A stretch of 26,531 nt of DNA from Ruminococcus sp. UBA3767 (GCA_002371625.1 DFFV01000086.1:1-26531), one strand, 5' to 3'; shown: positions 7,270 through 15,418, counted from the stretch's first letter. The notes: generated by a model not told the origin, from the sequence alone. Numbers and translations: made by a program.

Positions 7270-8187
7270 TTATTTCAAAAATCCCGAGATTATCTTCTGT
7301 TCCGCTTCCTCCTCGGTAAGTCCCAGGGTGCGCAGCTTCAATATCTGCTCGCCTGCTATCTTTCCGATAGCTGCCTCGTGGATAAGCGCTGCATCGGGGT
7401 GCTCTGCGTCAAGCTGCGGTGATGCCGACACCTTGCCGTTGCCCACAAGTATCGCATCGCACTCAGAATGTCCCGTACAGACATTCATGCCCTTTATAAC
7501 GCTGTGATACTCCTGATACGACTCGTCCCTTGCCACCGACCTCGACATAAGATCAACGCCGCTGTTTTCGCCTTTAAGCTCAACGTAGAAATCGGTCTTT
7601 GCCTGCTCCTTGCCGTCGGTCATTATCCTTTCCTTGATAATGAGCTTTGCGCCTTCGCCAAGCACGCCCCTTGTAGTTCTTGTTGTATAATCAACTCCGC
7701 TGAGCTGGACGGTATCCATTGTCAGCTTTGAATTCTCTCCAAGCTCAACATCGGTAACGGGGTCTATCCTGCGGATGCCCTCCTGTTTGCCTGTACCGAT
7801 ATGCTTTTCCTGATACAGCACTTTTGAATCCTTTTCAAGAATAAAGCGGTGAATGCCGTTATGGCGTGCTTCCTCAACGCCTGTCGTATGCACTCCGCAC
7901 CCTGCGACGATAGTAACGTCCGCACCTTCGCCTACATAGAAATCATTATAGACAAGGTCATCTACTCCGCTTTTTGTAACGCAGGCAGGAATATACACCT
8001 TTTCGCCCTTGGTATGCGGCTTGATATGGATAACAAGTCCGGGAGCGTCCTTTTTGGACTCGATCTTTATATTCTCGGTGGATTCTCTAGCTGCGCACTG
8101 ACCGTCCTCACGGATATTATATGCGCCTTTGAACTCGCCGTCAAAATCCGAAATGATTTTCAGAAGCTCTTTTGTTGTTTCATTCAT
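7270..8187 (-). CDS. sufB: SufB/SufD-family Fe-S scaffold (SmsB-like)
   Basis: This is a 305-residue SufB/SufD beta-helix core protein, shorter than E. coli SufB. The core ends with GHSECDAILVGNGKVSASP and ALIHEAAIGKIAGEQILKLR. C243 (in SECDAI) and E271 (in HEA) align, as I recall the family, with the cysteine and glutamate of E. coli SufB that are needed for cluster assembly. The ATG at 8187 overlaps the sufC stop as ATGA and has an AAGGGG site upstream, so I prefer it over the longer start at 8208. With sufC it forms a two-gene SUF unit; no sufS, sufU or second scaffold gene is adjacent. The protein probably assembles Fe-S clusters in the cytoplasm as a complex with the SufC ATPase. Confidence 0.88.
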   Translation of the reverse strand: MNETTKELLKIISDFDGEFKGAYNIREDGQCAARESTENIKIESKKDAPGLVIHIKPHTKGEKVYIPACVTKSGVDDLVYNDFYVGEGADVTIVAGCGVHTTGVEEARHNGIHRFILEKDSKVLYQEKHIGTGKQEGIRRIDPVTDVELGENSKLTMDTVQLSGVDYTTRTTRGVLGEGAKLIIKERIMTDGKEQAKTDFYVELKGENSGVDLMSRSVARDESYQEYHSVIKGMNVCTGHSECDAILVGNGKVSASPQLDAEHPDAALIHEAAIGKIAGEQILKLRTLGLTEEEAEQKIISGFLK

Positions 8188-8906
8188 GCCTGTGCACCCC
8201 TTTCGCAAGGTCTGGGAGTTCTGCTTCCCGAAACGAGCTTAGGCAGGATTTCCTGCGCTGCGCCCGATGCTTCGACCTTTCCTGCCGAGATAACGACTAT
8301 CTCATCGGCAATTTCAAGTATCCTCTCCTGATGGGAGATTATCATAAGGGTGCCCTTGACCTTGTTCTTGACTTCCTTGAACACGTCAACAAGTCCTGCA
8401 AAGCTCCAAAGATCGATGCCTGCTTCGGGTTCATCGAAGATAGAGAGCTTGGTGTTTCTTGCAAGTACGGTAGCGATCTCGATACGCTTTATCTCACCGC
8501 CCGAAAGCGATGCGTTGACCTCACGGTCGATAAAATCGTTCTTGCAAAGGCCTACCTTGCCAAGAAGCTCACAGATCTCGGGCTGCTTGAGCTGTCTGCC
8601 TGCGGCAAGCTCAAGAAGATCACGCACGGTAAGACCTTTGAACCTTACGGGCTGCTGAAAGGCATAGCTGATGCCGAGCTTTGCTCTCTGTGTGATATCA
8701 AGCTCGGTTATATCCTGTCCGTCAAAGAATATTTTTCCCGATTCGGGTGTGATAAGTCCTGCGACTGTTTTTGCGAGGGTCGTTTTACCTCCGCCGTTGG
8801 GTCCTGTGATGACAACGAGCTTGGCATCGGGTATTTCAAGGCTGACATCGTTGAGTATGCCCCTGCCGTCATCAAGGCTCCACTTTATATTTTCAAGTCT
8901 GAGCAT
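8184..8906 (-). CDS. sufC: Fe-S assembly ATPase SufC
   Basis: This 240-residue ABC-type ATPase energises the Fe-S scaffold. Walker A is GPNGGGKTT (35-43), the Q-loop is in SYAFQQPVRF, the signature is LSGGEIKRIE (134-143), Walker B is LSIFDEP (154-160) and the switch histidine is H192 in ISHQERI. The SufC-type ending of Walker B, DEPEAGID, is present. It is the first gene of the suf operon, and its stop codon overlaps the start of the sufB-like gene by 4 nt, which indicates translational coupling. The leader of about 80 nt between promoter and ATG contains a small GGCGC/GCGCC hairpin (8933-8953). Confidence 0.95.
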   Translation of the reverse strand: MLRLENIKWSLDDGRGILNDVSLEIPDAKLVVITGPNGGGKTTLAKTVAGLITPESGKIFFDGQDITELDITQRAKLGISYAFQQPVRFKGLTVRDLLELAAGRQLKQPEICELLGKVGLCKNDFIDREVNASLSGGEIKRIEIATVLARNTKLSIFDEPEAGIDLWSFAGLVDVFKEVKNKVKGTLMIISHQERILEIADEIVVISAGKVEASGAAQEILPKLVSGSRTPRPCERGAQA

Positions 8907-8995
8907 TTTTAACTTCCCTTCTGTTCATATTGGGCGCATAGATCAAAAGCGCCGTTTATAGTACGTCTTATACAAAACGTTCAGCACCGAGAGAT

Positions 8996-9024
8996 ATTAT
9001 AACATAATCATTTGATTTCGTCAA
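8996..9024 (-). promoter_or_regulatory. Sigma-A promoter of the suf operon
   Basis: Minus strand TTGACG (9019-9024), a 17-nt spacer and TATAAT (8996-9001). It fires away from greA and gives a leader of roughly 80 nt before sufC. Confidence 0.75.
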
Positions 9025-9071
9025 CAGAAAAATGCACCAAATAGGTGTAATTTTTCAGAGTTTCTTTTAGC

Positions 9072-9100
9072 TTGACAAAACGGCGAAAATAATGTATAAT
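9072..9100 (+). promoter_or_regulatory. Sigma-A promoter of greA-lysS
   Basis: Consensus TTGACA (9072-9077), exactly 17 nt, then TATAAT (9095-9100). It reads into greA and is divergent from the suf promoter about 50 bp away. Confidence 0.85.
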
Positions 9101-9167
9101 ATCAATTTAGCAGTATTATTATTAAAGTATATGTTAAAAGAAAATTTAGATTTAGGAGTGAAATACC

Positions 9168-9644
9168 ATGGCAAATGCCAAGACAGTATCAAGAGCAGGT
9201 TATGAAAAGCTGATCGAGGAGAGAGAGTACCTTGTTACCGTTAAGCGTAAAGAGGTCGCTCAGAAGCTCAAAGAAGCACGTTCTTTCGGTGACCTTTCAG
9301 AGAACGCCGAGTACGACGAGGCAAAGAACGAGCAGGCTATTCTCGAATCAAAGATCAACGAGCTGGAGCTGCTGATAGCAAACGCTATCGTTGTTGAAGA
9401 TCACGAGGTATCTACCGATGAGATCGGTGTCGGCTCGATCATAAAGATCAAGGATCTTGAATTTGACGATGTGGAAACACTTCAGATAGTCGGTTCGACA
9501 GAGTCCGATCCTGATAACGGCAAGATCTCGGACGAATCGCCTATCGGCAAGGCTGCACTGAGAAAGAAAGTCGGCGACGTTTTCGAGGTTGAGGCTCCTG
9601 CGGGAATACTCAAATTCGAGGTGCTGGAGATCTCAAGGCAGTGA
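9168..9644 (+). CDS. greA: Transcription elongation factor GreA
   Basis: This factor binds the RNA polymerase secondary channel and stimulates cleavage of backtracked RNA. At 158 residues it has typical GreA length. The N-terminal coiled coil spans about residues 10-75, with the acidic tip GDLSENAEYDEAKNEQ (D42, E45). The C-terminal FKBP-like domain has SPIGKAALRKKVGDVFEVEAP. An AGGAG site precedes the ATG. It is first in an operon with lysS, 49 nt downstream, a pairing common in Clostridia. Confidence 0.96.
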   Translation: MANAKTVSRAGYEKLIEEREYLVTVKRKEVAQKLKEARSFGDLSENAEYDEAKNEQAILESKINELELLIANAIVVEDHEVSTDEIGVGSIIKIKDLEFDDVETLQIVGSTESDPDNGKISDESPIGKAALRKKVGDVFEVEAPAGILKFEVLEISRQ

Positions 9645-9693
9645 TTTTATAGTCCAAATAAACGGACAGATAGCAGGAAAGGAATAATTTCAG

Positions 9694-11271
9694 ATGAGTG
9701 AAGAGATACTGGAAAACTCCGCTGAGACTGAGGAAATGTCTCAGGAGGAGGTAAACAGCTTAAAGCAGATAAGGATAGAAAAGCTCAACGCCAGAAAGGC
9801 AGCAGGCAGCGATCCTTTTGAGATAACCAAGTATGATGTTACAGCTTCATGCAAGGGTGCAAAGGACGAGTATGAGGCATTTGAGGCGCAGTGCAAGGAG
9901 CAGGCAGGCGAAGATGCCGACAAGCTCAAGGAGCTGCTTGACGCAGGACAGAAGACTGTAAGCATCGCAGGCAGGATAATGTCATGGCGTGATATGGGCA
10001 AGGCTAACTTTATAGATGTCCGTGACAAGACGGACAGGATACAGGTCTATGTGAGGATGAATGACATAGGCGAGGCTGAGTTCAAGGATTTCAAGACCTG
10101 GGACATCGGCGATATAGTTGGTGTTGAGGGCTTTGTTTTCAGGACAAGACGTGGTGAGATATCAGTTCACGCTAAGAAGATAACGATGCTGACAAAGTCA
10201 CTTCTTCCGCTGCCCGAAAAGTGGCACGGACTGACCAACACTGATGTTCGTTACCGTCAGAGATACACCGACCTGATATGCAACCCCGAGGTAAAGGAAA
10301 CTTTCATAAAGCGTTCGCAGATAATATCCTCGATAAGAAGATATCTTGATTCGCATGGCTTTATGGAGGTAGAAACTCCTATGCTGGTATCAAATGCAGG
10401 CGGTGCTGCTGCAAGACCTTTTGAAACGCATTACAATGCTCTTAATGAGGACGTTAAGCTGCGCATAAGCCTTGAGCTTTATCTTAAAAGACTTATTGTC
10501 GGCGGACTTGAAAGAGTTTACGAGATAGGCAGAGTTTTCAGGAACGAGGGCGTTGACGCAAGACACAACCCGGAGTTCACACTGATGGAGCTTTACCAGG
10601 CATACACAGACTATCACGGCATGATGGACCTGACGGAGAATATGTTCAGGCACGTTGCAATGGAGGTCTGCGGAAAGACCTGCGTGCCTTACGGTGAATA
10701 CGAGATAGACCTGGGCAAGCCTTTTGAAAGGCTGACGATGATAGATGCGGTAAAGAAGTACTCGGGAGTTGATTTCAGCGAGGTTGCCGATGACGAGGCT
10801 GCAAAGGCACTTGCAAAGGAGCACCACGTTGAATTTGAAGACAGGCACAAGAAGGGCGACATACTCAACCTGTTCTTTGAGCAGTTCGTTGAGGAGCACC
10901 TTATACAGCCGACATTCATTATGGATCACCCTGTTGAGATCTCGCCGCTGACAAAGAGAAAGCCGGATGCTCCCGATTACGTTGAGCGTTTTGAGCTGTT
11001 CATTACAGGCAGAGAGATGTGCAACGCATACTCTGAGCTGAACGATCCTATCGATCAGCGTGAGAGATTTGCCGAGCAGGAAAAGCAGTTTGCCGCAGGC
11101 GATGCGGAAGCTAACCACACCGATGAGGACTTCCTGCGTGCACTGGAGATAGGTATGCCGCCAACGGGTGGTATCGGCTACGGCATTGACAGACTTGTTA
11201 TGCTGCTGACCAACTCACCTGCTATAAGGGACGTACTTCTCTTCCCGACGATGAAGAGCCTTGACAAATAA
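9694..11271 (+). CDS. lysS: Lysyl-tRNA synthetase, class II
   Basis: This enzyme charges tRNA-Lys. The 525-residue protein has an OB-fold anticodon-binding domain (about residues 90-180, with GRIMSWRDMGKANFIDVRD) and a class II catalytic core. Motif 1 is GFMEVETPML, motif 2 is GRVFRNEGVDARHNPEFT and motif 3 is GIGYGIDRLVMLL, preceded by GMPPTGG. The N-terminus carries a short acidic extension before the first helix. The start has an AGGAAAGGA site. No T-box leader was seen upstream; expression appears to come from the greA promoter. A terminator follows at 11288-11316. Confidence 0.96.
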   Translation: MSEEILENSAETEEMSQEEVNSLKQIRIEKLNARKAAGSDPFEITKYDVTASCKGAKDEYEAFEAQCKEQAGEDADKLKELLDAGQKTVSIAGRIMSWRDMGKANFIDVRDKTDRIQVYVRMNDIGEAEFKDFKTWDIGDIVGVEGFVFRTRRGEISVHAKKITMLTKSLLPLPEKWHGLTNTDVRYRQRYTDLICNPEVKETFIKRSQIISSIRRYLDSHGFMEVETPMLVSNAGGAAARPFETHYNALNEDVKLRISLELYLKRLIVGGLERVYEIGRVFRNEGVDARHNPEFTLMELYQAYTDYHGMMDLTENMFRHVAMEVCGKTCVPYGEYEIDLGKPFERLTMIDAVKKYSGVDFSEVADDEAAKALAKEHHVEFEDRHKKGDILNLFFEQFVEEHLIQPTFIMDHPVEISPLTKRKPDAPDYVERFELFITGREMCNAYSELNDPIDQRERFAEQEKQFAAGDAEANHTDEDFLRALEIGMPPTGGIGYGIDRLVMLLTNSPAIRDVLLFPTMKSLDK

Positions 11272-11287
11272 AACAATATAAAAAATC

Positions 11288-11316
11288 AGAGGACAGCCTA
11301 AACTGTCCTCTTTTTT
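11288..11316 (+). terminator. Terminator of greA-lysS
   Basis: A 9-bp stem (AGAGGACAG at 11288-11296, CTGTCCTCT at 11303-11311) with a 6-nt loop, followed by a T-run. The stem repeats that of the galE terminator. Confidence 0.9.
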
Positions 11317-11390
11317 GTACTCTAATATCATCGCCATTTTTTTGATATGCACCCGAAGGGGTTTGGGGGCGACCGGAAAGCCACCAATTG

Positions 11391-11417
11391 AAAAGCCGCA
11401 CAATTCGTGCGGCTTTT
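11391..11417. terminator. Terminator downstream of the paaK-family gene
   Basis: An 11-bp perfect stem (11391-11401 with 11407-11417) with a 5-nt AATTC loop. A flanking T-run or A-run on each side makes it usable in both directions. It lies just past the stop of the minus-strand CoA ligase at 11425. Confidence 0.85.
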
Positions 11418-11424
11418 TTCCTTA

Positions 11425-12735
11425 TTATTTACCCTCATTCCTGAGGTCAACAATTCTCTTTGCCTTGCCCGCAAATCTCTCCAGCGAGCCGAAATCAACA
11501 AGCGTTATCTTTGTCTGTATGCCCAGCACCGTTTTCATATCGTGGGTGATGCGGTCGTGCAGTTCTTCAAGCTTTTGATAATTCTCTATCATCTCGTGGC
11601 TGATAGTGTTTGAAAGCTCGACCTTTATTTCAAGGTGGTCTGCGAAGTTCGACCTTGTCAATATCAGCTGATAGTGCGGTGCTACCTCGTCAAAGCCCAT
11701 AAGTACCGACTCTATCTGCGACGGGAACACATTTACACCCCTGATCTTGAGCATATCGTCCGAGCGTCCTCTCGGCTTTGCCATTCTCGCAAATGTTCTT
11801 CCGCACTTGCACGGCTCATAATCTATCTCGGTGATGTCCTTGGTGCGATAACGCAGGATAGGTATGCCTTCCTTGGAAAGCGTTGTTACAACAAGCTCTC
11901 CCTCCTCGCCCTTATCAAGCACATCGCCTGTTTTAGGATCAATTATCTCTGCAAGGAAGTGATCCTCATTTATATGCATTCCGCAGCGCAGCTCACACTC
12001 GCCCGAAACGCCCGGTCCCATAAGCTCGCTCATGCCGTAGTTATCGGTCACGAACATACCCAGCGTTTTCTCTATCTGATCTCTCATTTCAACTGTGCAG
12101 CCCTCGGAACCAAGAAGTCCGAGCTTCAGCTGCAGCTTATCCAGCACGCCCTTTTCCTTGGCAAGCTCGCCTATGTACTGCGCATAAGACGGCGTGGAGA
12201 CCAGCGTATTTGTGCCGAAGTCCTGCATAAGCATTATCTGCTTTTCGGTATTTCCGCTTGAAGACGGGATAACCGTTGCACCGAGCTTTTCAAGTGCATA
12301 ATGCAGCCCCAGCGCACCCGTGAAAAGCCCGTAGCCGAAGCATATCTGAACTATGCTCTCATCGCTTGCGCCTGCTGCTGCACACAGTCTTGCCATACAA
12401 TCGCTCCACATATCAAGGTCGGCTTTGGTGTAGCCAACAACGGTAGGCTTGCCTGTTGTTCCTGAAGATGCGTGGATACGGGCGATATTTTTAAGCGGCT
12501 GCGCAAAAAGACCGAAAGGATAGGTATCTCTCATATCCGCCTTGGTCGTGTAAGGTATGTACTGAATATCCGAAAGCTGCTTGATCTTATCATCGTTCAC
12601 GCCTGCCTCTGTGAGCCTTTTGTTGTAAAAAGGCACGTTATCCATGCAGTATTTTACAAGGTGCTTGAGCTTTTTGAGCTGAATCTCCTCTATCTGCGCT
12701 CTTGTCATTGTTTCAAGTTCTTTTTGAAAAAACAT
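11425..12735 (-). CDS. paaK: Phenylacetate-CoA ligase family (AMP-forming)
   Basis: The 436-residue ANL-superfamily enzyme joins an aryl or acyl acid to CoA through an acyl-adenylate. Key blocks are the P-loop SSGTTGKPTVVGYT from residue 90, the FGYGLFTGALG block, DNYGMSEL (adenine site) and EGELVVTTL with ILRYRTKDI; the C-terminal lid domain contains KIRGVNVFPSQIE. The CKCGRTFARM stretch is typical of PaaK proteins. The ATG at 12735 follows AAAGGAG; a longer frame upstream lacks a ribosome site and would cover the promoter. No phenylacetate degradation genes are near. In gut anaerobes such ligases often handle indoleacetate or phenylacetate made from aromatic amino acids, but the substrate is not fixed by sequence. 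Confidence 0.92.
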   Translation of the reverse strand: MFFQKELETMTRAQIEEIQLKKLKHLVKYCMDNVPFYNKRLTEAGVNDDKIKQLSDIQYIPYTTKADMRDTYPFGLFAQPLKNIARIHASSGTTGKPTVVGYTKADLDMWSDCMARLCAAAGASDESIVQICFGYGLFTGALGLHYALEKLGATVIPSSSGNTEKQIMLMQDFGTNTLVSTPSYAQYIGELAKEKGVLDKLQLKLGLLGSEGCTVEMRDQIEKTLGMFVTDNYGMSELMGPGVSGECELRCGMHINEDHFLAEIIDPKTGDVLDKGEEGELVVTTLSKEGIPILRYRTKDITEIDYEPCKCGRTFARMAKPRGRSDDMLKIRGVNVFPSQIESVLMGFDEVAPHYQLILTRSNFADHLEIKVELSNTISHEMIENYQKLEELHDRITHDMKTVLGIQTKITLVDFGSLERFAGKAKRIVDLRNEGK

Positions 12736-12772
12736 ATCGCTACTCTCCTTTAACGTTTTAAAGCACTTAATC

Positions 12773-12801
12773 ATTATAACATAATCCCCTATATTTTTCA
12801 A
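12773..12801 (-). promoter_or_regulatory. Sigma-A promoter of the paaK-family gene
   Basis: Minus strand TTGAAA (12796-12801), a 17-nt spacer and TATAAT (12773-12778). Confidence 0.75.
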
Positions 12802-12826
12802 GTACACTATCAACAAATTTTCGCCC

Positions 12827-12855
12827 TTGATTTTATGCAAGATTTATTGTATAAT
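12827..12855 (+). promoter_or_regulatory. Sigma-A promoter of the thioesterase gene
   Basis: TTGATT (12827-12832), a 17-nt spacer and TATAAT (12850-12855). It is divergent from the paaK-family promoter. Confidence 0.7.
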
Positions 12856-12910
12856 AAAAAAAGATCGTTTATCAGCCTTATATCAAAAACAGCGAAAAGA
12901 GTGAATTAAA

Positions 12911-13627
12911 ATGATATATGAAATGAAAAGAACGGTAAGATGCAGCCAGATAGGTGAGGACGGGTTTATGCGCAACAGTGCGCTGGTGGATTTTTTACAG
13001 GACTGCAGCCTGAAACACCTTGACAACGAGCCTGTGATGTCCCCGTTTTTCCGTGAGACAGGGTGCATAATGTTTCTCATCTCACGCCAGCTGGACATCG
13101 TGCGCAAGCCGATGCTGGACGAGAACGTGACCGTAAAGACATGGACTTATGAGCTAAACCGCCTTTACGGCTTCAGAAACACGGTTATTTACGCCGAAAA
13201 CGGTGATATTCTCGTAAAGTGCATTGCAGGCGGCTGCTTTATCGACTCAGGCAATATGCGCACGATGAAAGTACCGCAGGAGGTCATCGACAGAGTCGTG
13301 AAAGAGCCTAAGCTGGAGGAAATGGAATATCTGCCAAGAAAGATCTCACTGCCCGACTGCGAGGCACAGGTGCTTGATCCTGTGCAGATAATGCGCTGTT
13401 TTATAGATATGAACAAGCACGTCAACAACGCCCGGTACATCGACATAACCGATGAATTTCTTCCCGATGATGCGGTGGTGGAGCGCATAAGATGCGAATA
13501 CAAGCTGCCGATAAAACGCAGCAGCGTGGTTATTCCCAAGGTGTTCAGAAAAGACGGCAAGGTGACCGTTGAGCTTTGCAGTGAGGAGGGCAAGAACTAC
13601 ACAGTTGTTGAATACACCCTTAAATAG
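12911..13627 (+). CDS. Acyl-ACP thioesterase (FatA/FatB-like)
   Basis: This 238-residue double-hotdog protein of the acyl-ACP thioesterase family (PF01643 type) releases fatty acids from acyl carrier protein. The N-terminal hotdog covers about residues 1-130, with FLQDCSLKHLDN and the RQLDIVRKPMLDENVTVKTW strand pair. The C-terminal hotdog contains FIDMNKHVNNARYIDI, in which D166, N168 and H170 fit the catalytic residues of plant FatA/B. The ATG at 12911 is preceded by a weak AAAAGAG site. The promoter region is shared with the divergent CoA ligase gene. The role in the bacterium may be membrane lipid adjustment; chain-length preference is unknown. Confidence 0.9.
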   Translation: MIYEMKRTVRCSQIGEDGFMRNSALVDFLQDCSLKHLDNEPVMSPFFRETGCIMFLISRQLDIVRKPMLDENVTVKTWTYELNRLYGFRNTVIYAENGDILVKCIAGGCFIDSGNMRTMKVPQEVIDRVVKEPKLEEMEYLPRKISLPDCEAQVLDPVQIMRCFIDMNKHVNNARYIDITDEFLPDDAVVERIRCEYKLPIKRSSVVIPKVFRKDGKVTVELCSEEGKNYTVVEYTLK

Positions 13628-13657
13628 CAGTATATAGCACATCTCTGCCGATAGGTA

Positions 13658-13686
13658 TTGACAATTTAGAAATTTTGTGATATTAT
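13658..13686 (+). promoter_or_regulatory. Sigma-A promoter of the six-helix membrane protein
   Basis: TTGACA (13658-13663), a 17-nt spacer and TATTAT (13681-13686), in an AT-rich stretch. Confidence 0.75.
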
Positions 13687-13721
13687 ATTAATATATTATC
13701 AATATTTATAGGGAGAGAGGT

Positions 13722-14402
13722 TTGGAATTATTCCGGACTTGTGAGAATATGGGCAATTATATCAGAACCTCACCGCATAAAAAGAGTATCCGAGCGGTAC
13801 AGCTGCTTTCCTATTTCACGCTTTTGTGCCTGCTCGCAAATATTGTTGTATTCATAGCATACACTTTAAAATCCGAGCAAAGCAAGGATTCTTATGTATT
13901 CTTTGCCACGGTATTCCTGCATATCCTGGGGTGCGCCCTGCACAGTGCAGTAGGGGTATCGCTGCCGAACTCGGGTAAATTCGCATATTACAGACCTGCG
14001 TTCGATGTGTTCGTGTTATCGGCGGTGATCGGTATCATCGACGGCATAAGGAACCTTGCGGCAGTTTCAAAAACCGAAATGGGACACGCACCTTCGGTAT
14101 TTTACCTGGCATTTTTCATCGGCAGCTTTATTGCCAACATTGTGATGCTCAGGTTTTTCACAACGAAAAAATGGCACAAGGGCGCAATTGCTGCGGTGCT
14201 GTTCCAGATAGTGCTGATAGGGCTGCACATAGGGGACATTTTCCACACGATGTACAGCGTTGATACCTTTACAAATTCCCTGCCGAGCAAGTACAATGCC
14301 ATTCGCCTGGCGTGCAATTTTGCATATCTTGTGACCTGCATATCTACGCTGATGCTGATATTCATTATCCCCTCGGAAAACAGCGGGGAAAAAGGAGAAT
14401 AG
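13722..14402 (+). CDS. Six-helix integral membrane protein of unknown function
   Basis: This 226-residue protein was not assigned to a family. Hydrophobic segments suggest about six membrane helices: near residues 27-47, 59-80, 93-110, 126-146, 155-172 and 197-218, with a short charged C-terminus (SENSGEKGE). The chosen start is TTG at 13722, since a GGGAG ribosome site lies about 7 nt upstream; the ATG nine codons later has none. It has its own promoter and a terminator at 14418-14449. Nothing in the neighbouring genes points to a function. Confidence 0.75.
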   Translation: MELFRTCENMGNYIRTSPHKKSIRAVQLLSYFTLLCLLANIVVFIAYTLKSEQSKDSYVFFATVFLHILGCALHSAVGVSLPNSGKFAYYRPAFDVFVLSAVIGIIDGIRNLAAVSKTEMGHAPSVFYLAFFIGSFIANIVMLRFFTTKKWHKGAIAAVLFQIVLIGLHIGDIFHTMYSVDTFTNSLPSKYNAIRLACNFAYLVTCISTLMLIFIIPSENSGEKGE

Positions 14403-14417
14403 TTCACGATAACTACT

Positions 14418-14449
14418 GCCTGTGCTCCAAAAACGGAGTGCAGGCTTTT
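14418..14449 (+). terminator. Terminator after the membrane protein gene
   Basis: An 11-bp stem with two G-U wobbles (14418-14428 with 14435-14445), an AAAAAC loop and a TTTT tail. It lies 15 nt after the stop codon. Confidence 0.75.
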
Positions 14450-14494
14450 GTGTACATTTTTTTGTACTTTTATATTTTTTACGGAGGAAGTAAT

Positions 14495-14905
14495 ATGGTA
14501 AGACCTATAATACACGATGCGCTTTTTCTTGCGCAGAAAAGCAAGCCTGCCGACAAAAGCGATGCTGCGCTGATAAGCGACCTGCGTGATACGCTTGCGG
14601 CAAACCGTGAGGGCTGCATCGGCATGGCGGCTAACATGATCGGGGTGCTCAAGCGGATGATAATTGTTTCGTGCGAGTTCGGGGACATGGTGATGATAAA
14701 CCCTGTTATCTGCGCAAAAAGCGGAAAATACGAAACTCAGGAGGGCTGCCTTTCGCTTGCGGGCGTGAGGAACACAACTCGCTACCACAGCATCGAGGTG
14801 AGATACCTTGATGAGAATTTCACGGCACGCAAGGGTAAATTTACCGAGCTTACAGCGCAGATAATCCAGCACGAATGCGACCACCTTGACGGTATACTGA
14901 TTTAA
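14495..14905 (+). CDS. def: Peptide deformylase family protein
   Basis: This 136-residue short deformylase homologue would remove the formyl group from nascent proteins. Motif 2 is EGCLSLAG (metal ligand C85) and motif 3 is QHECDHLDG (H126, H130, catalytic E127), so the metal site and general base are intact. Motif 1 reads GMAANMIG, with methionine at residue 48 where classical enzymes have the essential glutamine. I recall similar short AANMIG-type proteins in other Firmicutes, so this may be a distinct subfamily rather than decay. The ATG at 14495 has GGAGG 7 nt upstream. A weak promoter (TTGTGT, 17 nt, TATATT at 14448-14476) is possible. Confidence 0.85.
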   Translation: MVRPIIHDALFLAQKSKPADKSDAALISDLRDTLAANREGCIGMAANMIGVLKRMIIVSCEFGDMVMINPVICAKSGKYETQEGCLSLAGVRNTTRYHSIEVRYLDENFTARKGKFTELTAQIIQHECDHLDGILI

Positions 14906-14939
14906 AAAGTCCATTTTTACTTTTTGTTTCTAATAAGAC

Positions 14940-15382
14940 AAATCAGAATTTATCGTCGTATGTTTGGTGAATTGTTGGGGATGACCCTTTTGAAAAAGGG
15001 TCTCTCCCCAAACCCCACCCCTAAAACTTTTAATAATTTTTCGCCATTGGCGATTTCACCGCCAATAACGAAAAATAGTTAAGGCTCAGAGTAAGGTTCG
15101 AGGAAAACACTTTCAAGAGGTCAGCCCAATAACGCACCAAGTATACGATGATAATTCGGATTTACCACAATATCCTTGCATAGCAGTTGGAGATATTCTC
15201 TTAGAAAATAGTTTTTCCTCAAACTCTCTTTTTGAACTTTTCAGTCATTTTTACATAACGGGTTTTCATACCCGTTATGTAAAAATCATTAAGAGGTTTA
15301 GGAAGGGGGTCTGGGGGAGAACCCTTCTCTAAAAGGGTTTCCCCCAGCTACTATACAAGGCTACTGCGGTAAATTCTGATTT
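14940..15382. repeat. Tandem palindromic foldback element (MITE-like)
   Basis: This gene-free stretch holds two adjacent large imperfect palindromes. Unit 1 (14940 to about 15164) has arms that begin AAATCAGAATTTA and run about 110 bp to a central hairpin at 15037-15075. Unit 2 (about 15153-15382) has equivalent arms around a perfect 17-bp stem (15247-15263 with 15270-15286). The outermost 13 bp (14940-14952 and 15370-15382) are perfect inverted repeats. Two of the arms carry well-preserved G-run/C-run hairpins (14975-15012 and 15311-15347); the inner arms have degenerate versions. No open frame or transposase is present. It may be a non-autonomous mobile element or a REP-like repeat. Confidence 0.8.
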
Positions 15383-15418
15383 ATTGCATAAACACTTTAA
15401 GGAGTGAGTTTATAATAT

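Noticed and set aside
8172..8912. Long antisense frame across sufC
   Set aside because: The protein is Cys/Leu-rich and lacks family motifs, while the minus strand carries all ABC motifs of SufC.
8933..8953. GGCGC/GCGCC hairpin in the suf leader
   Set aside because: Five-bp stem only; no riboswitch class or known regulator motif was recognised.
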